NCBI GenBank assembly: GCA_013368325.1 | Contig: JAACJK010000172.1 | Span: 248,001 to 312,000 of the forward strand | Reading direction: 5' to 3' | Length of the DNA stretch: 64,000 nt | Source: Ephemerocybe angulata | Taxonomy: Eukaryota > Basidiomycota > Agaricomycetes > Agaricales > Psathyrellaceae | In this document: positions 8,955-20,902 of the stretch, piece after piece | Layout of the letters: each line of letters opens with the position of its first letter | How positions within the stretch are numbered: the first letter of the stretch is position 1 | The notes under the pieces: generated by a model | Seen by the model: the letters and a program-made list of their open reading frames with translations, nothing else | Databases searched by the model: none | Told to the model about the DNA's origin: nothing | Made by a program: the position numbers and the translations under genes

Positions 8955-11900
8955 ATGAACGAATCCAAAAGCCCTGAAACGATAATCGGATCCGTCTTCG
9001 AGAGAAAGCCTGGGGCAAGCAAAAAGGACTTTGGAGCACCTAGGACGACTGCAGGGGCGACGCCGACCGGCTTTCCAAGCGTGCAGCATCGGTCGAAGAG
9101 TGCCTTTTCTCGAAATAGGGAGGACAGCTTGCGAAAGGGCGTGGGTTCGTCGAGATCGCAGGCACCGCCTGTTCCTGTATCTTCGGCTCAGAGACCACTA
9201 TCGGCTCCACTGCAGGCTCCTCCAGCCCAAGCACCCTCGTCGAGCTCTGTCATGGAAAGTGACCCGGAATTTTTTAGAGAACAGATCAGCAGGGAGAATG
9301 AGGCTCGGATAGCTGGCATGACCGAGGATGAGATTGAGGATGAGAAAAGACAGATTTTGGAGCGGTTCGGGTCAAGGATCAGTGGTGTTTTGGAAAGAGC
9401 TAGGAAGAATAGAACGAAGAAGGACACGGATGGACCTCGGCGAGCCAATGGTGCCAGTGCGCCCCACCCTCCGCCTGTGGACATTGAAGCAGCGAAGCAG
9501 GCTCTACAGAACTTGCCTGAAGGTACGTTCATGTTCTAGGTTCCTCGACATGACTCATGACGTTCTCTAGTCCCAATATCACCAGAAGAACGGACAACTG
9601 GGCGAGGTATTTATGCCCGTATCATTTTAATACCAACTCTGACCATGTTCAACAGCTCAGTCCCCACCTCCTCCCGCTTTGGCATCGGTACCTGGCACTC
9701 GACCATCGAGCCGCCAGTCACGGCGGCTGCGCTTTGCAGAACTCGAACCACAGGATGTTTACGTCTATGAGTCACACCCTCCATCGCCGAAACGAAGTGC
9801 CCTTGCGCTGCTTCCGCCAACAGCCGATGACAAGGACGTCGTCTCTCTCGGCACATGGAGCGGGAGGATGTCTACCTCACCTATGAACGTCGACGAGCCA
9901 ACTCCAAATGCAGAGGATAGCAGTGCATCCAAAGCCGTGGACGTCGACATGGCTTCCAGCGAGCCACAAGCTACCGAGAGAGTCGGTGACGGAGAGGACG
10001 GGCCAGAGGAAGGCACAGCGGAGTACATTCGACGTCGATACTTCCCTGACCTACCCGCAAACGACCCCAACTTGGCTTGGATGTCCCAAAGCAATGGCGA
10101 CTCACCAGATCGAGGGCCGTCCACCTCTCTGCGGTTCGATCTGCACGGAAACCCAATCCCAGCTGCCCTCTCTTCACAGCTGCCGACAAGTCTTGGTCTG
10201 CACCATCACGCTGAGGGATCCAATGCTGGGTACACCCTGGACGACATCTTCTTGCTCTCCCGCTCGACTGTTCCTGCTCAACGAACGATTATGTTTGGCG
10301 TGCTTGCAGGCATTGCACGGCATCTCTCGAAGCTGAAGGAGGGAAAGGTGGTACCACATATGGATGAATTTAAGGGGAAGGAGGAAGAGTTGCGGAAACG
10401 AATCGTTGCGGCGGGTGCGGAAGCGATCAATGAGAAAGGTGGTGTTGGTTTGTCCGCACTGCAGGTCGTCTGGGAGTGTACGGTTGGATGGGATCGAGAC
10501 TTGATTGCGATGGGGTTGGAGGGTATTTGGCTCGAATCTGTGGACGGTGTGGCGATTCGTTCGTTGTCCCTCGAGTTCCTCTTGCCCTCGTTTGCGGACA
10601 TGCTCAACCAGAACCTGGGAGCTTATCCCCATGAGTTCCTGGTTCAGGTTTTGGAGATCGTGCAGCGGTTGGCATTGGAGAATAAACGAACAGCAAAGGA
10701 AGTTGTGGAGACCGATAGATTGCTCTCTGGCATCGTGCGCTACTTCCTCCTGGCACCTCATTTCCAGTCAGAAGGATCGCATCCCCCCAACCCCGATGCC
10801 ATTACGCTTCTCATTTCCCTTTCCAAAACGTCACGCCAAATCGCACACAAATTGGCCCGGGCCTTTTCCGACGACCTCTTGAGGTTCCTTACCATTCTAC
10901 CGGAGTCATCACCGTTCCCTGCCCCCCTCGCCGCGACGCTCATGGCTCGCAGCCTTAATTTCTACACGACCCTCGGGACATATGGGCTGTGCACCAATGT
11001 GGCGAGCACGGCGATGGTGCACATCTCACGGGTGGGCGAGTATGCGACTTCTTCACCTTCCGCATCTGGTGCCCTTCGAGCGGCTTGGACACGACTAGCA
11101 GAAACCTGGACGACATGTGCAGTAGATCCCCATGCAACAACCCCTCCTCACGACATCACATGGAGTCGCATCTCTGCGTGGGGTTGGCATACAGATTTGC
11201 TCAAGCAACTGGATCGTCTACCAGCTGATGGGCAATCTCATTGGGCGACATGGGGTGACATATGGGGAGTGTTGGCAGCGTGGCTTGAAGGATGCAAGGT
11301 GAACGGGGTGCGAGGTGGGGAGAAAGAGAGGAACGACATACTACAACCCATCAAGGCGTCTTTCGAACAAAGCAGCCGCGGTTCAACGGTAGTCTCGTCC
11401 GTCTTGGATGCCCTCGTTTCCGACCTTCAAAGCGATCACCCAATATCACACACCCAGATCAAGGCCATTGCATCGAACGCTGATGTCCTCAGAAATGCGG
11501 TTAGGCTCTGGTTGGCAATGGTCCCACCTCATATAGAAGGGTCCCCAGAGTCACCCCCGTTCGACTTACCCATCGATCGCATATCAGCTCTAGCAGCGTC
11601 GCTCCTCTCGAATCCTATCTGGGAGGTGGCAAGCAAGGGGTCATCTGAGCAGGCGTACTTCGCAGTCTACCTGCGACATGTTTCGGCCATGCTTTCTCAA
11701 TACCTCTTCTTGTCGAGGAGATTGCCCGCTATGACCAGAGAGCTGTGGCTTGCGCAGGCATTTTCATTAATCCTGCGCTTAATGCCTGGAGACGAGGACG
11801 CCGCTCTGAAAATAATTGGAGAGATCCTTCGTGCATTGCCGACAGAAATAGAACCTCAAGGCAAAGGCGCTGCCGCGGTTCTGGAGCCATTTGTGCGGGA

Positions 11901-13098
11901 TGTGGTGCTCGGGAAGGTGAATGACTCGGAGTCTGAGGTTGAAGACGAAGAAGAGACGAACGTGGAGCAGCAGGTGAAGCCTCGAACTCGCCTTGGGCCC
12001 CTTGTCCTGTCACCGGCGTCAATCGCAGCGACGACAACGAATATGTTCATATCGCCATCCGCGGGTCCCAAGTCTCGGCGTCATTTCTCTGGGTTGCCTC
12101 TCAACCGGGATTGGACTCTAAGCGCGATGGATCACCTCCTACATTCTGGGGAGTCGCCAGTATTCAAGCAGCTTCCTCCAAATTGGGACTCGTCTGAAGT
12201 CGATATCACGCGGCTATCCTTCAACTTCGCCCTAATTTCCAGGGATATCCTCAACCGCTTCAAGCTTGGAAGCTATGCGATCGACAGGAACGAGGCAATT
12301 CTTGGTTGTATGAAGGTGTTTATGCTCGAACACGGTCTCGAGAAGGAATCTGTGACGAGCACTGAGGAGGTTTTCCGCGACAAAACGGTTGAGGCTCTCA
12401 TGGAGGGTCTTTTGGAGCCTTATCGCCTTGGGTCTCCGAATAAGCCAGAACCTCCCACTGCGGACCTGGAAAAGGTGGCAACCCGGTTCTTGGGAACAGG
12501 GACACCATTTTACCAATTCTACACCGACTTTGTTGGGTTGTATGATGCCATCTCCTTCTCCCATCCACTCTTCGGGCTGCTGCTCCTTCCACCGATATCC
12601 ATGCAGTACGCCATCGATTACCGGAAGTTGTTCTGGTGTGACTACCCCCAGATCTTGAAGACGATCAGTATCTACCCAAATCAGGTTCTTTCGAGCAATC
12701 TCGAAGAATACCTGTACCCAGTGGAGGCCGAACCGCAGGTCATTGGTTCGCTCCTTAGCGCTATTGTGAAGAATGGGGCGAAGGAGTTCCTGCATTTGGT
12801 TGCGCTGCATCACATTGCTGCAAACATATGGAATGATCTTCGCGAGGAAGGAGTGGATGGGAACTTTAATGAAGAACGTGGTGTGAAGTTGCTGAAGGCG
12901 GTTGTGGATCAGGGAGATAACGAGACCGTTTACCAGGTTGTCAAGTATTGGCAGTGTCGGGGAAGAGACGGTATCCAGGTGCCGCCTGATTGCTTTAACG
13001 CTGATGAGAGCGTGCTCGCTATGAGGAAGGATTGGGTGGAACGTGCTGTTGGTATTGAGTATGCTGAGAGGCTTGGAGGACTTCTTTCTGCGAATTGA
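8955..13098 (+). CDS. RNA polymerase II-associated protein 1 (RPAP1/Rba50 family)
   Basis: Three exons, 8955-9522, 9571-9606 and 9656-13098, give 1348 residues; introns are 48 and 49 nt. RPAP1-family proteins help assemble RNA polymerase II and act between cytoplasm and nucleus. The N-terminal family block is clear near residues 104-137 (FFREQISRENEARIAGMTED and EIEDEKRQILERFG). The second family block, LRFDLHGNPIP, lies near residue 360 and is followed by a long helical repeat-like region to the C-terminus. The region before it is disordered and Pro/Ser-rich. Exon 2 is only 36 nt but keeps the frame (PISPEERTTGR). Length fits the large metazoan/basidiomycete form rather than the short yeast Rba50. 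Confidence 0.9.
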
Positions 13099-13429
13099 TC
13101 CGTTATATACATTTGTTCAAATTTCCTCTCTCCCTTCACGTATCACCCGTGTAGAAAGTTCGGGGCTGCAATGGTTTGTGGAACTTGTAGAGGACCCACA
13201 ATTTGGCGGACCGATGGTTTGGCGGCGGTTCGGATCACTTATATGAGCGCCTGACATTGGGGCCATTCTTTCCTGACTCCTCGCTCTTCCTTCCTTACGG
13301 CACACGTTGCTTTGAAGCCTATCAGCCACGACTCGATCGTCGGTTCTCTCTTTCCTGTAAGCTTTTTTGTTACACTCACACTTAGGTTTAGCCTTATCAG
13401 CGACACAGACCATCCATCAATACCAGCCA
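13099..13429. other. Intergenic, no gene seen
   Basis: 331 bp between the RPAP1 stop and the start codon of the F-box gene; likely terminator plus promoter. Nothing else is recognisable. Confidence 0.5.
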
Positions 13430-15454
13430 ATGAATTCGTTGGCATCGACAAACGCACAGAAATTGACTTCCACCATCTCAACTGCATCCCTTGCCGCCAG
13501 CCATGTCCACCCATTCACGAAGCTCCCCGTCGAAATTATGTCTGAGATCTTCCTTCACTGTCTGCCTACCGACTCGGAGCTGTGTGTTCCTTCACCATCG
13601 CACGCCCCACTGCTGCTGTGTCATGTGTCGCCATTTTGGCGGCATGCGGCGCTCGCAGATCCACGCCTCTGGAGGCGCCTCACATTAAACCCCAAGCAAC
13701 TCCAGAAGCTTTCCTCGCTCGAGCCGCTCTGCAGAGCGACGAAGCGGATGGAGGAGCAGTCGCGCTTGTGGTTGAACAACGCGAAAGATCTGGGCCTTGA
13801 TATGGACGTTACCGTGCCCATCTCCTTCTGGGACGCGGAATACTTCAGTTCGGAATCTCAGCCGTCGCCCACTGAGGTTTCGGAGAGATGGGACGGATTT
13901 ATTGTGCCGATTCTCATCGAGCAGGCGAGTCGCCTGAGGACTCTGCGGCTAAGCTTCGGCGTTGCGTCGCTTTTGCATTCCTTCTTCTTCGAGGTGGAAG
14001 GCAGCCCACATCCCGCTATGTCCAGACTCGAGAGCTTGATGATCAAAGGCGAACATCTGCAGGTGGCAGAAAACGGCGATTCTACCCGCCCAGGGCACAG
14101 GTCGACCTTCAAGCGCTTCGCATCAGCCCCCCGGTTGGCGAAGGTCGCGATCCTCGTTAAACACCGCATCCCATTCCCCCTGCAGCTCCCCAGAGACTTC
14201 CTGCCATGGTCGCAGCTCACCCACCTCATGATAACGATGCCGTGTTCCGGCCCATTTTGGAAATTCGTCCTGCCTCAGTGCGACCGCCTTGAAGCAGGGT
14301 ACATCAACATCGAGCAGTCCATCGCCCCGGAGATCGACCTCGACCCCCCTCTCCCCGAGTGCGGCTACATCTCCCTCCCGCGTCTCAAGACCCTCGATGT
14401 CACCTTCCACGACGAGTACACCTCCGCTTACTTCGATGACTTCAGGTTCCCCGCCCTCCGAAAGCTGCTCGTCGCATGCGACTTTGGGAACGGGTTCCCG
14501 ACGTTCGCGTGGCTGCCCCCGGCGCAGAACGTCAATTTCCTCATGCAACTCAAGTACCTAACGAGCTTGACGCTCTCATACCAGAACATGACGGAGGTGG
14601 AGCTGCTAGGATTGTTGAAGTATACGGTTCAGTTGGAGGATCTAGTGTTGGACAGCTATCTGGTCGACCACAAGACATTTTTCCAGGCGCTCGTCGTCCA
14701 GCCTGACTCTGAGGTGGGCGCTTACCGTCGACCTGGCGGCAGCATATTGGAGACGGCGGGTGGAATCAAGATGGACGAGGGAGGGGACGCGGAGAAGCCC
14801 TCGCCGCTTTTGCCAAAGCTGCGACTCTTCAGGTTCTTTTTGGAATACTTTGCAGACGTGCCCCCGACAACGTTCGACGAGGAGGACTTTTTGGCGGTCA
14901 TGACTTCGCGCTCGGAGGTCGCTCGGGAGGTGGCGAACAACCTCGTGGATGAACCTATTACCTCGAAGCTAGTCCAGGAGGAAGACGACGCCAGCATGGA
15001 CACCGACTCAGCGGCGTACTCCGACGAGTCCGATTCGGAAGATGATGGCGACGATGAGATGGGAGATGAAGAGGATGTTATGATTGAGGGGCCTAAAGAT
15101 AGTAACGCTGGAGATGTCTTTGTCCCCCCTCCCTCCATTTTTCCTACCCCAACGACCGCAGTCGGCGTGACTCCCTCCTTCGCCATGGATGCCCTTCCTG
15201 CCAGACCGCCTCCAGCTCCCCGTCCTCAATTACCTGCCATTTCCAAGCTCATCCTTCCCATCTGTCAGGTCGAGCTGTCGACAGACGCCCGCGATCCTTC
15301 CAAATTCAGGAGACTTGAGAGCTTCGAAGCGGGGGTTGGAAGGTATCAGGCTCACGTCGCCAAGACACCAGCAACACCAGAGTTCGCCTTCCGGTTAGAT
15401 TTTAGCAGTCCTTCGAACTGGGCTTTGCAGGATGCCGAGCCTGTTTGGTATTAA
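13430..15454 (+). CDS. F-box-like domain protein
   Basis: Single exon, 674 residues from the ATG at 13430, the first ATG in this open frame. An F-box-like motif lies at residues 25-60 (FTKLPVEIMSEIFLHCLPTD, then HVSPFWRHAALADPRLWRRL), which in this family binds Skp1 in SCF ubiquitin ligases. The following region is irregular and Leu-rich (SRLRTLRLSF, LPRLKTLDVTF, YLTSLTLSYQNM), typical of the degenerate leucine-rich repeats of the expanded agaricomycete F-box-like family. A strongly acidic Asp/Glu stretch lies around residues 535-565 (DESDSEDDGDDEMGDEEDV). No partner or target can be read from the sequence. Confidence 0.8.
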   Translation: MNSLASTNAQKLTSTISTASLAASHVHPFTKLPVEIMSEIFLHCLPTDSELCVPSPSHAPLLLCHVSPFWRHAALADPRLWRRLTLNPKQLQKLSSLEPLCRATKRMEEQSRLWLNNAKDLGLDMDVTVPISFWDAEYFSSESQPSPTEVSERWDGFIVPILIEQASRLRTLRLSFGVASLLHSFFFEVEGSPHPAMSRLESLMIKGEHLQVAENGDSTRPGHRSTFKRFASAPRLAKVAILVKHRIPFPLQLPRDFLPWSQLTHLMITMPCSGPFWKFVLPQCDRLEAGYINIEQSIAPEIDLDPPLPECGYISLPRLKTLDVTFHDEYTSAYFDDFRFPALRKLLVACDFGNGFPTFAWLPPAQNVNFLMQLKYLTSLTLSYQNMTEVELLGLLKYTVQLEDLVLDSYLVDHKTFFQALVVQPDSEVGAYRRPGGSILETAGGIKMDEGGDAEKPSPLLPKLRLFRFFLEYFADVPPTTFDEEDFLAVMTSRSEVAREVANNLVDEPITSKLVQEEDDASMDTDSAAYSDESDSEDDGDDEMGDEEDVMIEGPKDSNAGDVFVPPPSIFPTPTTAVGVTPSFAMDALPARPPPAPRPQLPAISKLILPICQVELSTDARDPSKFRRLESFEAGVGRYQAHVAKTPATPEFAFRLDFSSPSNWALQDAEPVWY

Positions 15455-15833
15455 GCTACTTTCCAGTCTCGGACTGCACGGCAGAATGGCTTTTCTAGAG
15501 ATTTATTTGGCTTTGGAAAGCCTATCGACGCAGCTGGGCTGCGCCAGAGACTAATATGTCTAGTATATTTGCTACATTATGTTTTCATTTTCTATCCTTA
15601 GACGTTCTTCTCCATCCCACCTTTACGACACGTTCACGTTCTCATTCATCTCCCTTTCTCTTCTTTCTCATCACAATTGTACAACATTCGACATTCAACT
15701 TCATCTCCCAGCACCTCATGTTTGGATTACGGAAGTCTGCCGGTACCCATAGCTTACACATTTACCATTTCTCTGTAAAACTTCTACTTTAGAAGAGACG
15801 AATCACACCATCTCTGGCTCGAATACCCAATCT
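15455..15833. other. Convergent intergenic region
   Basis: 379 bp between the stops of the F-box gene (plus) and the glutathione synthetase gene (minus). T-rich on the plus strand; it probably contains both 3' untranslated regions. No gene seen. Confidence 0.5.
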
Positions 15834-17601
15834 CTAGACCAAAAGCACCGAATCAAGGACGCTGAACCCAGTCGCCACTCCACCTTCATTACTATCCTTC
15901 CCCTTTGTCCTAACAAGCCACCCGACTTCCTCCTCACCCTGCACCTTCCCCGCTCCGAACAGTGCCCATCCAAAAATCCCAAGCTCGCTCACCACCTCTG
16001 CTTTTACTGCCCGTTCCGCCCGGCTCTTATCAGATGAACCCCCGTAGTCCAGACTCCCCGCGCGGACGAGCCAACCGCCGAGCCCCTGCGGGACCTCAAT
16101 GAGGCGCATGGCGATCCAGGCTTCGCGTTCATGTGCTGGGAGGCCATCGAGGAAGGCGGGGATGTCAGATTTGTAGACGTTGTTCCCGCCACCTTCCCGC
16201 TGGGGTTTGAGCACGAGGGTGGCATGCTCTGCGCGGGCCCGTTGTGTCCCAAAGGATTCAGAGGAGGTGGGTGGAGGAGCCGATGGAGAAGGGGATGCGG
16301 AATCGGTGGTGGAAGTAGATGTCACGTCGCCTACGGCTCCGGGGGAGTCTTCATCCAAACCCCACATGTCCATGAACGTCTTTCTGAGACGGTCGACCTG
16401 AGACTGGGGGACTCCTGGGAGGAATCTCTCGACAAGCCCTTTTCTCCCCAGGACCTCTTGGACCTTCTTCCCGCCTGCGAGCTGGAGCGGGATGGTTGGG
16501 CATTTGATCGCTCTTGACGATTCGAGCTTGAACCGGGTAGAATAATATTCTTGGGAAGGGTATTCATGAGGCATGTACCCTGCGCGATAATATACCACGG
16601 AAATCTCTATGCTTTCGTTCGGCGAATCCATTGGGGTGATCTTGAGCGAAGACGAAGCGGAAGTGTCCACAGATGATGAGGTTATGAGCTCCTCGAAGGT
16701 TTGTCGGATGGAGTGGATGGAGTGTTTCTCGAGGAGTTCATACTCCAGCCAACGTTGATCGAAGACGTTGCGTTCGCCAGCCTGTACGACGAAGAGGATC
16801 TTTGAGGAAGGACTACCCCCGTGGGAGACGTATGCTGCGTGGCCCGCAGCGATTCCTTTAGCAAGTCCCGCAATCGTATCGTTCTTAGGAAGGTTCTCGA
16901 GTTTTAGATGTGGAGAGGAATTGAAGTACGATGTGGAGAGCATTAGATGCCTGGGGATGCGAATACACGCTTGTTTGAATAGTGCGGGAATCACAACGGA
17001 AGGTCGGTGCTTGCCTGTGAAGCTCCGCTATCCGCTGGGACAGGCATCCGAAGGATACTGAGATGGTGTTGAACTCGACTTGTTTGAAGAAGGCCTCTCC
17101 TTCTGGGGGTACATGGTATAGGTAGTCTGAGCGAAACAGCCCCAAGTGCAACGGCTGTGGAATTGATTTAGACCATAAGATATCGATGATCTGAGCAATG
17201 AACCGTACCTGAGGGACGCTATTACTATCTCTCAATACCTTCCACCCTTTCCAAAGCTCGCCTATGAAGTCGTCTACCCTGCCTACACCCTTTTCAGCTC
17301 CCATGATCTCGTCGAGGAACTCGGTGTCCATTGCGATATGCGAATAGAGAACATTGTACAGGGATTGTATCTCCTGGGCAAACTCGAAAGATTCTCGAGA
17401 GAATGGCGCCGGGAATAGCGATAACGGAGCATGGATTGCAGCCTGTGGTGGGGGTGACTCCAGAGGGTACCCAGGTGGTAGGTAGAGCAACCCTGTGGCC
17501 AACGCCCTTGTTGTTGCTTTCTGGACGAGGGTTGTCTGCTGCTCAGGGCTCAGGGATGGAGGCCACTCTGCGAAGTTGAACGGTATCGAGGACGAGGCCA
17601 T
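15834..17601 (-). CDS. gsh2: Glutathione synthetase (eukaryotic type)
   Basis: Three exons on the minus strand, 17601-17209, 17154-17015 and 16950-15834; 549 residues. It joins gamma-glutamylcysteine and glycine with ATP, the last step of gl​utathione synthesis, in the cytosol. Family blocks are in order: FNFAEWPPSLS at the N-terminus, HAPLSLFPAPFSRESFE, LGLFRSDYLYH, KQVEFNTISVSFGCLS, VVYYRAGYMPHEYPS, LVLKPQREGGGNNVY and the C-terminal VGWLVRTKGKDSNEGG. Intron 1 (17155-17208, 54 nt) has no stop and keeps frame, so unspliced transcript would still be open. Intron 2 (16951-17014, 64 nt) begins gcaag and ends ccccag: a GC-AG intron, needed to join AELHR to HLMLSTSY. A Ser/Thr/Pro-rich insertion precedes the LKPQREGGG block. 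Confidence 0.93.
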
Positions 17602-18725
17602 GGTTAGGTTGAGGTAGAAGGATCAAATGCATTATTAACACGACTTGTGAGGGTAGCAGTCTAAGTCAGCAACTTCTCAAATCGCGACATGATGGTGATG
17701 ATGATTAGCCGCCGGACACGATCCGGAAAGCACTGATAAGATAAGATCTTTTTGATCGGAGATCGAAATCATTATCGTCAATCTCTTCCGTGCGTTACGG
17801 GGTTGTCTTTTACCTCCACGATCCCTCCAACCCTCGACCTTCGTCGCCGAAGGTTGTATGCAAAGCACATGAAACGCCCACAACTATACATCGGTGGACT
17901 TCGATACCCCCACCAAGAACTCCGTCCACCTTTATGCTTTGATCTCACTGCGGCGCATTAATTGCTGGGCCCCTACACGCACAACGACTTCTGAAGCCGC
18001 GATCCTGGCACATTCACAGAGTGTGCCTTGTTTGGAGGCTATCTTGCCACCCCATGGCTCCGGAAACACCCTCGCCAGGAAGCACTTGATCTTGGTTCGC
18101 AGGTCGGACCTTGATTCCCCATATTGTGGGCGAATATCCCCCTCTATTCCTGGTAGGGCAGCCCCAATCTTGCTTCTTGTCAACAACATGTGCACCTCCG
18201 CAGACGCGACTCTCTGATTAGGTCAAAATGTCGCCCACAAACCTGCGTTTCTGTGGACATTTTTACGGCGTTCTTTGCTTGTATTGCCGGATGACGCCGT
18301 CTGCTGACTCCTTCGACGCTGTTCCTCTGAAGCTTGATGCATATTCTTGGACTACCCACGCCAATCCAGCAAGATCCAAGGCCATTGTCGACAACGAAAT
18401 GCAGGTTGGAAACATTATTGTCGCTCAACAAAGCGCGTTAATTTCCTAATGCGTCAGGTGGGCGCCGTCAGTGGCAGGTGCTGTGGCTTGGGAACGGGAA
18501 GCCGCATATCCCAGCAAGGCAATTCTTCTTGCAATCACAGTTGGATTGGTTGGAAAATTCCCATACTTGGCAAGTGTTGTGGTTCTTGAAGTGGCTAGCT
18601 CCCTGGAAAGGCAAGAAATTGGGTTGGATTGGCTGTTCGACCATTTCTTGTTCCCCGAGCGTATATAGCTGAGCTTTGGTTCGACTTGCCGCCATCTTTC
18701 CTTCTCAGCAATCCTTTCCCCCGCC
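17602..18725. other. Divergent intergenic region, no gene seen
   Basis: 1.1 kb between the glutathione synthetase start (minus) and the Clp1-like start (plus). A TATA-like string (gtatatag, near 18660) lies about 65 bp before the plus-strand start codon. Short frames in between show no family resemblance. Confidence 0.5.
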
Positions 18726-20206
18726 ATGGTTCTCCGAAACAGCAACAACGTCTCCCGCCGCAATGCGTGCATCTCTGAAAACACTCCTCCGAACGTTATA
18801 AAGGCCATAAATGTTCGCCTTCGCAAGTCCAGCTACACTTCTAGTGTTACCAACAGACGGCGGCACCTCGGCACCTTGGGCAACACGACTTTACGACAAC
18901 CCAAATGTCAACTGGAGCACTCTAAGAAGCGGCAAGAAATAAAGGATCGAATCGAACAGTTCAACAAGAAAGCTGCACGGGGACCCAATGGATACTACAC
19001 ATTTGAGATCTCCTCGAACAAGCCTGCCCCAACGGAGGTCGACATGACTGACTCGACCGATACCTCAACTCTCGCACACGCCACGTTAACCTTCCCGAGG
19101 ACACTCTCGCGCCCACCGCACGCCGAAGTTGCATACGAGGCTCTCTTAGCGGCAGGTTGCGACGAGAAATCCCATGGGTACCCTGGATACGCTCGTGATA
19201 TTATCGCATCGATGGGGACAAGGTAAGCCTTCGTCTACCTTTCCCTTTTAAACCTTCCGTTGAATTCTTTCCCAGATTGCTTGCCTCTCTCCGCAATTGC
19301 CAAACACAATTCGCGTCCAACAATCTCCCCGACGAGTTCCTGGTGTTAATCACTGACCCCGCCAATACCATGCCTCCAACTCACGTCATGGCTGTCCGAT
19401 CCAGCAAGCCCCCACCCCCTGGCACCGCTCCTGGTCGTGTCAAGCTCTTCCCAGTACACGCTCTCGTTCTCGCCGCACACTGCACTAGGCTCCCACCCTT
19501 CGAAATGAAGGCAGCGCGGCATATATCCGATACCCAGATTATTGTCCCCCGCCGCCAGATCTCCGTCCCTTGCCCTGAGACATTCCAACACATTCTCGCC
19601 TACCTCTACACCCGGCGCAAGTCGCCTTTCCTAAACGCCATGCTCCCGATTCCTGCACCCACGACGATGGACGAGCCCGGCGCAAAGGCAGGGTTCGGTG
19701 CCCTGATCGGGAGAATGCCATTCACCACAGAGGGTCTTATGACCTATGTCATGATCATCCATGGAATATGGTCAAATGTCATTGCGCTGGGCATCTTCGA
19801 CGATGGATTGTGGGACATGTTGGACACTGCTTGGGAGATCATCTTGACGGCAATGGTTGTCAACCGTGGGCAGCCAGAGCTCATGATTGTGGGCTGCAAG
19901 GTTACAGAGGCGGATGGGTCACAGACGGTTTTAGGGCCTTCGTTGCCGAAGCCCAAGCCCCTGGCGGCGTCGGCGTCGCAGGAGACTCTTGTCGATGCTG
20001 AGTCGGATTCAGAGTCGCAGGAAACGCGTGTGAATCCGTCTCCTCAGTCGCAGGGGAAGCTGCCCTTGCATCACCCACTTCTGGCATCGCGAGGGTCGAG
20101 CATCTTACCAAGCCTCTCGACGCTCCCAGCGTACAAGTTCAGCGCTTTTGGCAAACTACAGACTCCACAACCCCCGATCACCCAGAATATCACTTCTTCG
20201 ATATGA
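18726..20206 (+). CDS. Clp1-like protein (basidiomycete sexual development)
   Basis: Two exons, 18726-19222 and 19276-20206, 475 residues; the 53-nt intron splits an Arg codon. The start has a good context (ccgccATGG). Clp1 homologues in Coprinopsis and Ustilago act in dikaryon formation and clamp-cell development. The family-like signature is VHALVLAAHCTRLPPF (about residues 220-235), followed by VPCPETFQHILAYLYTRR and, further on, IIHGIWSNVIALGIFDDGLW and DMLDTAWEI. The N-terminal third is basic and poorly conserved; the C-terminal 90 residues are Ser/Pro-rich and probably disordered. I identify it from recall of the family pattern, not from a search, so the name should be checked. Confidence 0.6.
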
Positions 20207-20902
20207 TATTTCTCCTTCGGTTTTCACTCTATGACCTATGTATGAGGTTCACACCTTCCTATGCTTCTATGCCTTAGACTCTCCATGACCTCTTGACGCT
20301 ACATCCGCTTTCCCCTTCATGCCTTTTCATCCACGCTATCTGCTATCCTTGCATAACACCTTGCTTCATTCTTGCTCGACTGCCTCTCTTGCTGCACGCA
20401 CGATGCGTCGCTTCCTTGCATTTATCTATTTTTATTAACTTTGTTCTACCTTGCATCTCTTCATCTCCTTGTCCTTTACTCGCATTGCATCGCAGCCTCC
20501 TTGGATCGCACAAATATCATTGTATTTTATACACCACAATCGATACGTGACAATCAACCACAGTCTCATTCCCTTCGTCGCTGGCAGTTCCTGCCCTGGT
20601 CCTTGGGCGCTTGAGCACCCACGCATACGTAAACGACATGTCGGACATTACTGGCCCTTCACACTGGCAACAGAGAACTCAATTCAGTGACTCGGCGTAC
20701 CAGCTAATATATAAGATGGGCGACATGTGGCAATGTCATTGGCACCCTCCTGGTGCAAACCGCCAACCCTCCGTTGATCTAGCCTTTCCTCACCCAGTCA
20801 AGGTATGTGCTGGTATGTGGGACTTGGGGTGTGGACTTTCATCGCATGATACTTTGCTTGACACATCGCTCAGTGTAGGCCGCCAGGTTAACGGTATTGA
20901 AG
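20207..20902. other. Intergenic, pyrimidine-rich
   Basis: About 700 bp, C/T-rich on the plus strand. An open frame from 20611 continues into the F-box gene downstream, but its upstream part has no F-box or other similarity, so it is not taken as coding. Confidence 0.45.

Noticed and set aside
20611..20902. Upstream part of the open frame leading into the F-box pseudogene
   Set aside because: No F-box or family resemblance; the F-box itself is in another frame from 20903, so the upstream frame is open by chance.
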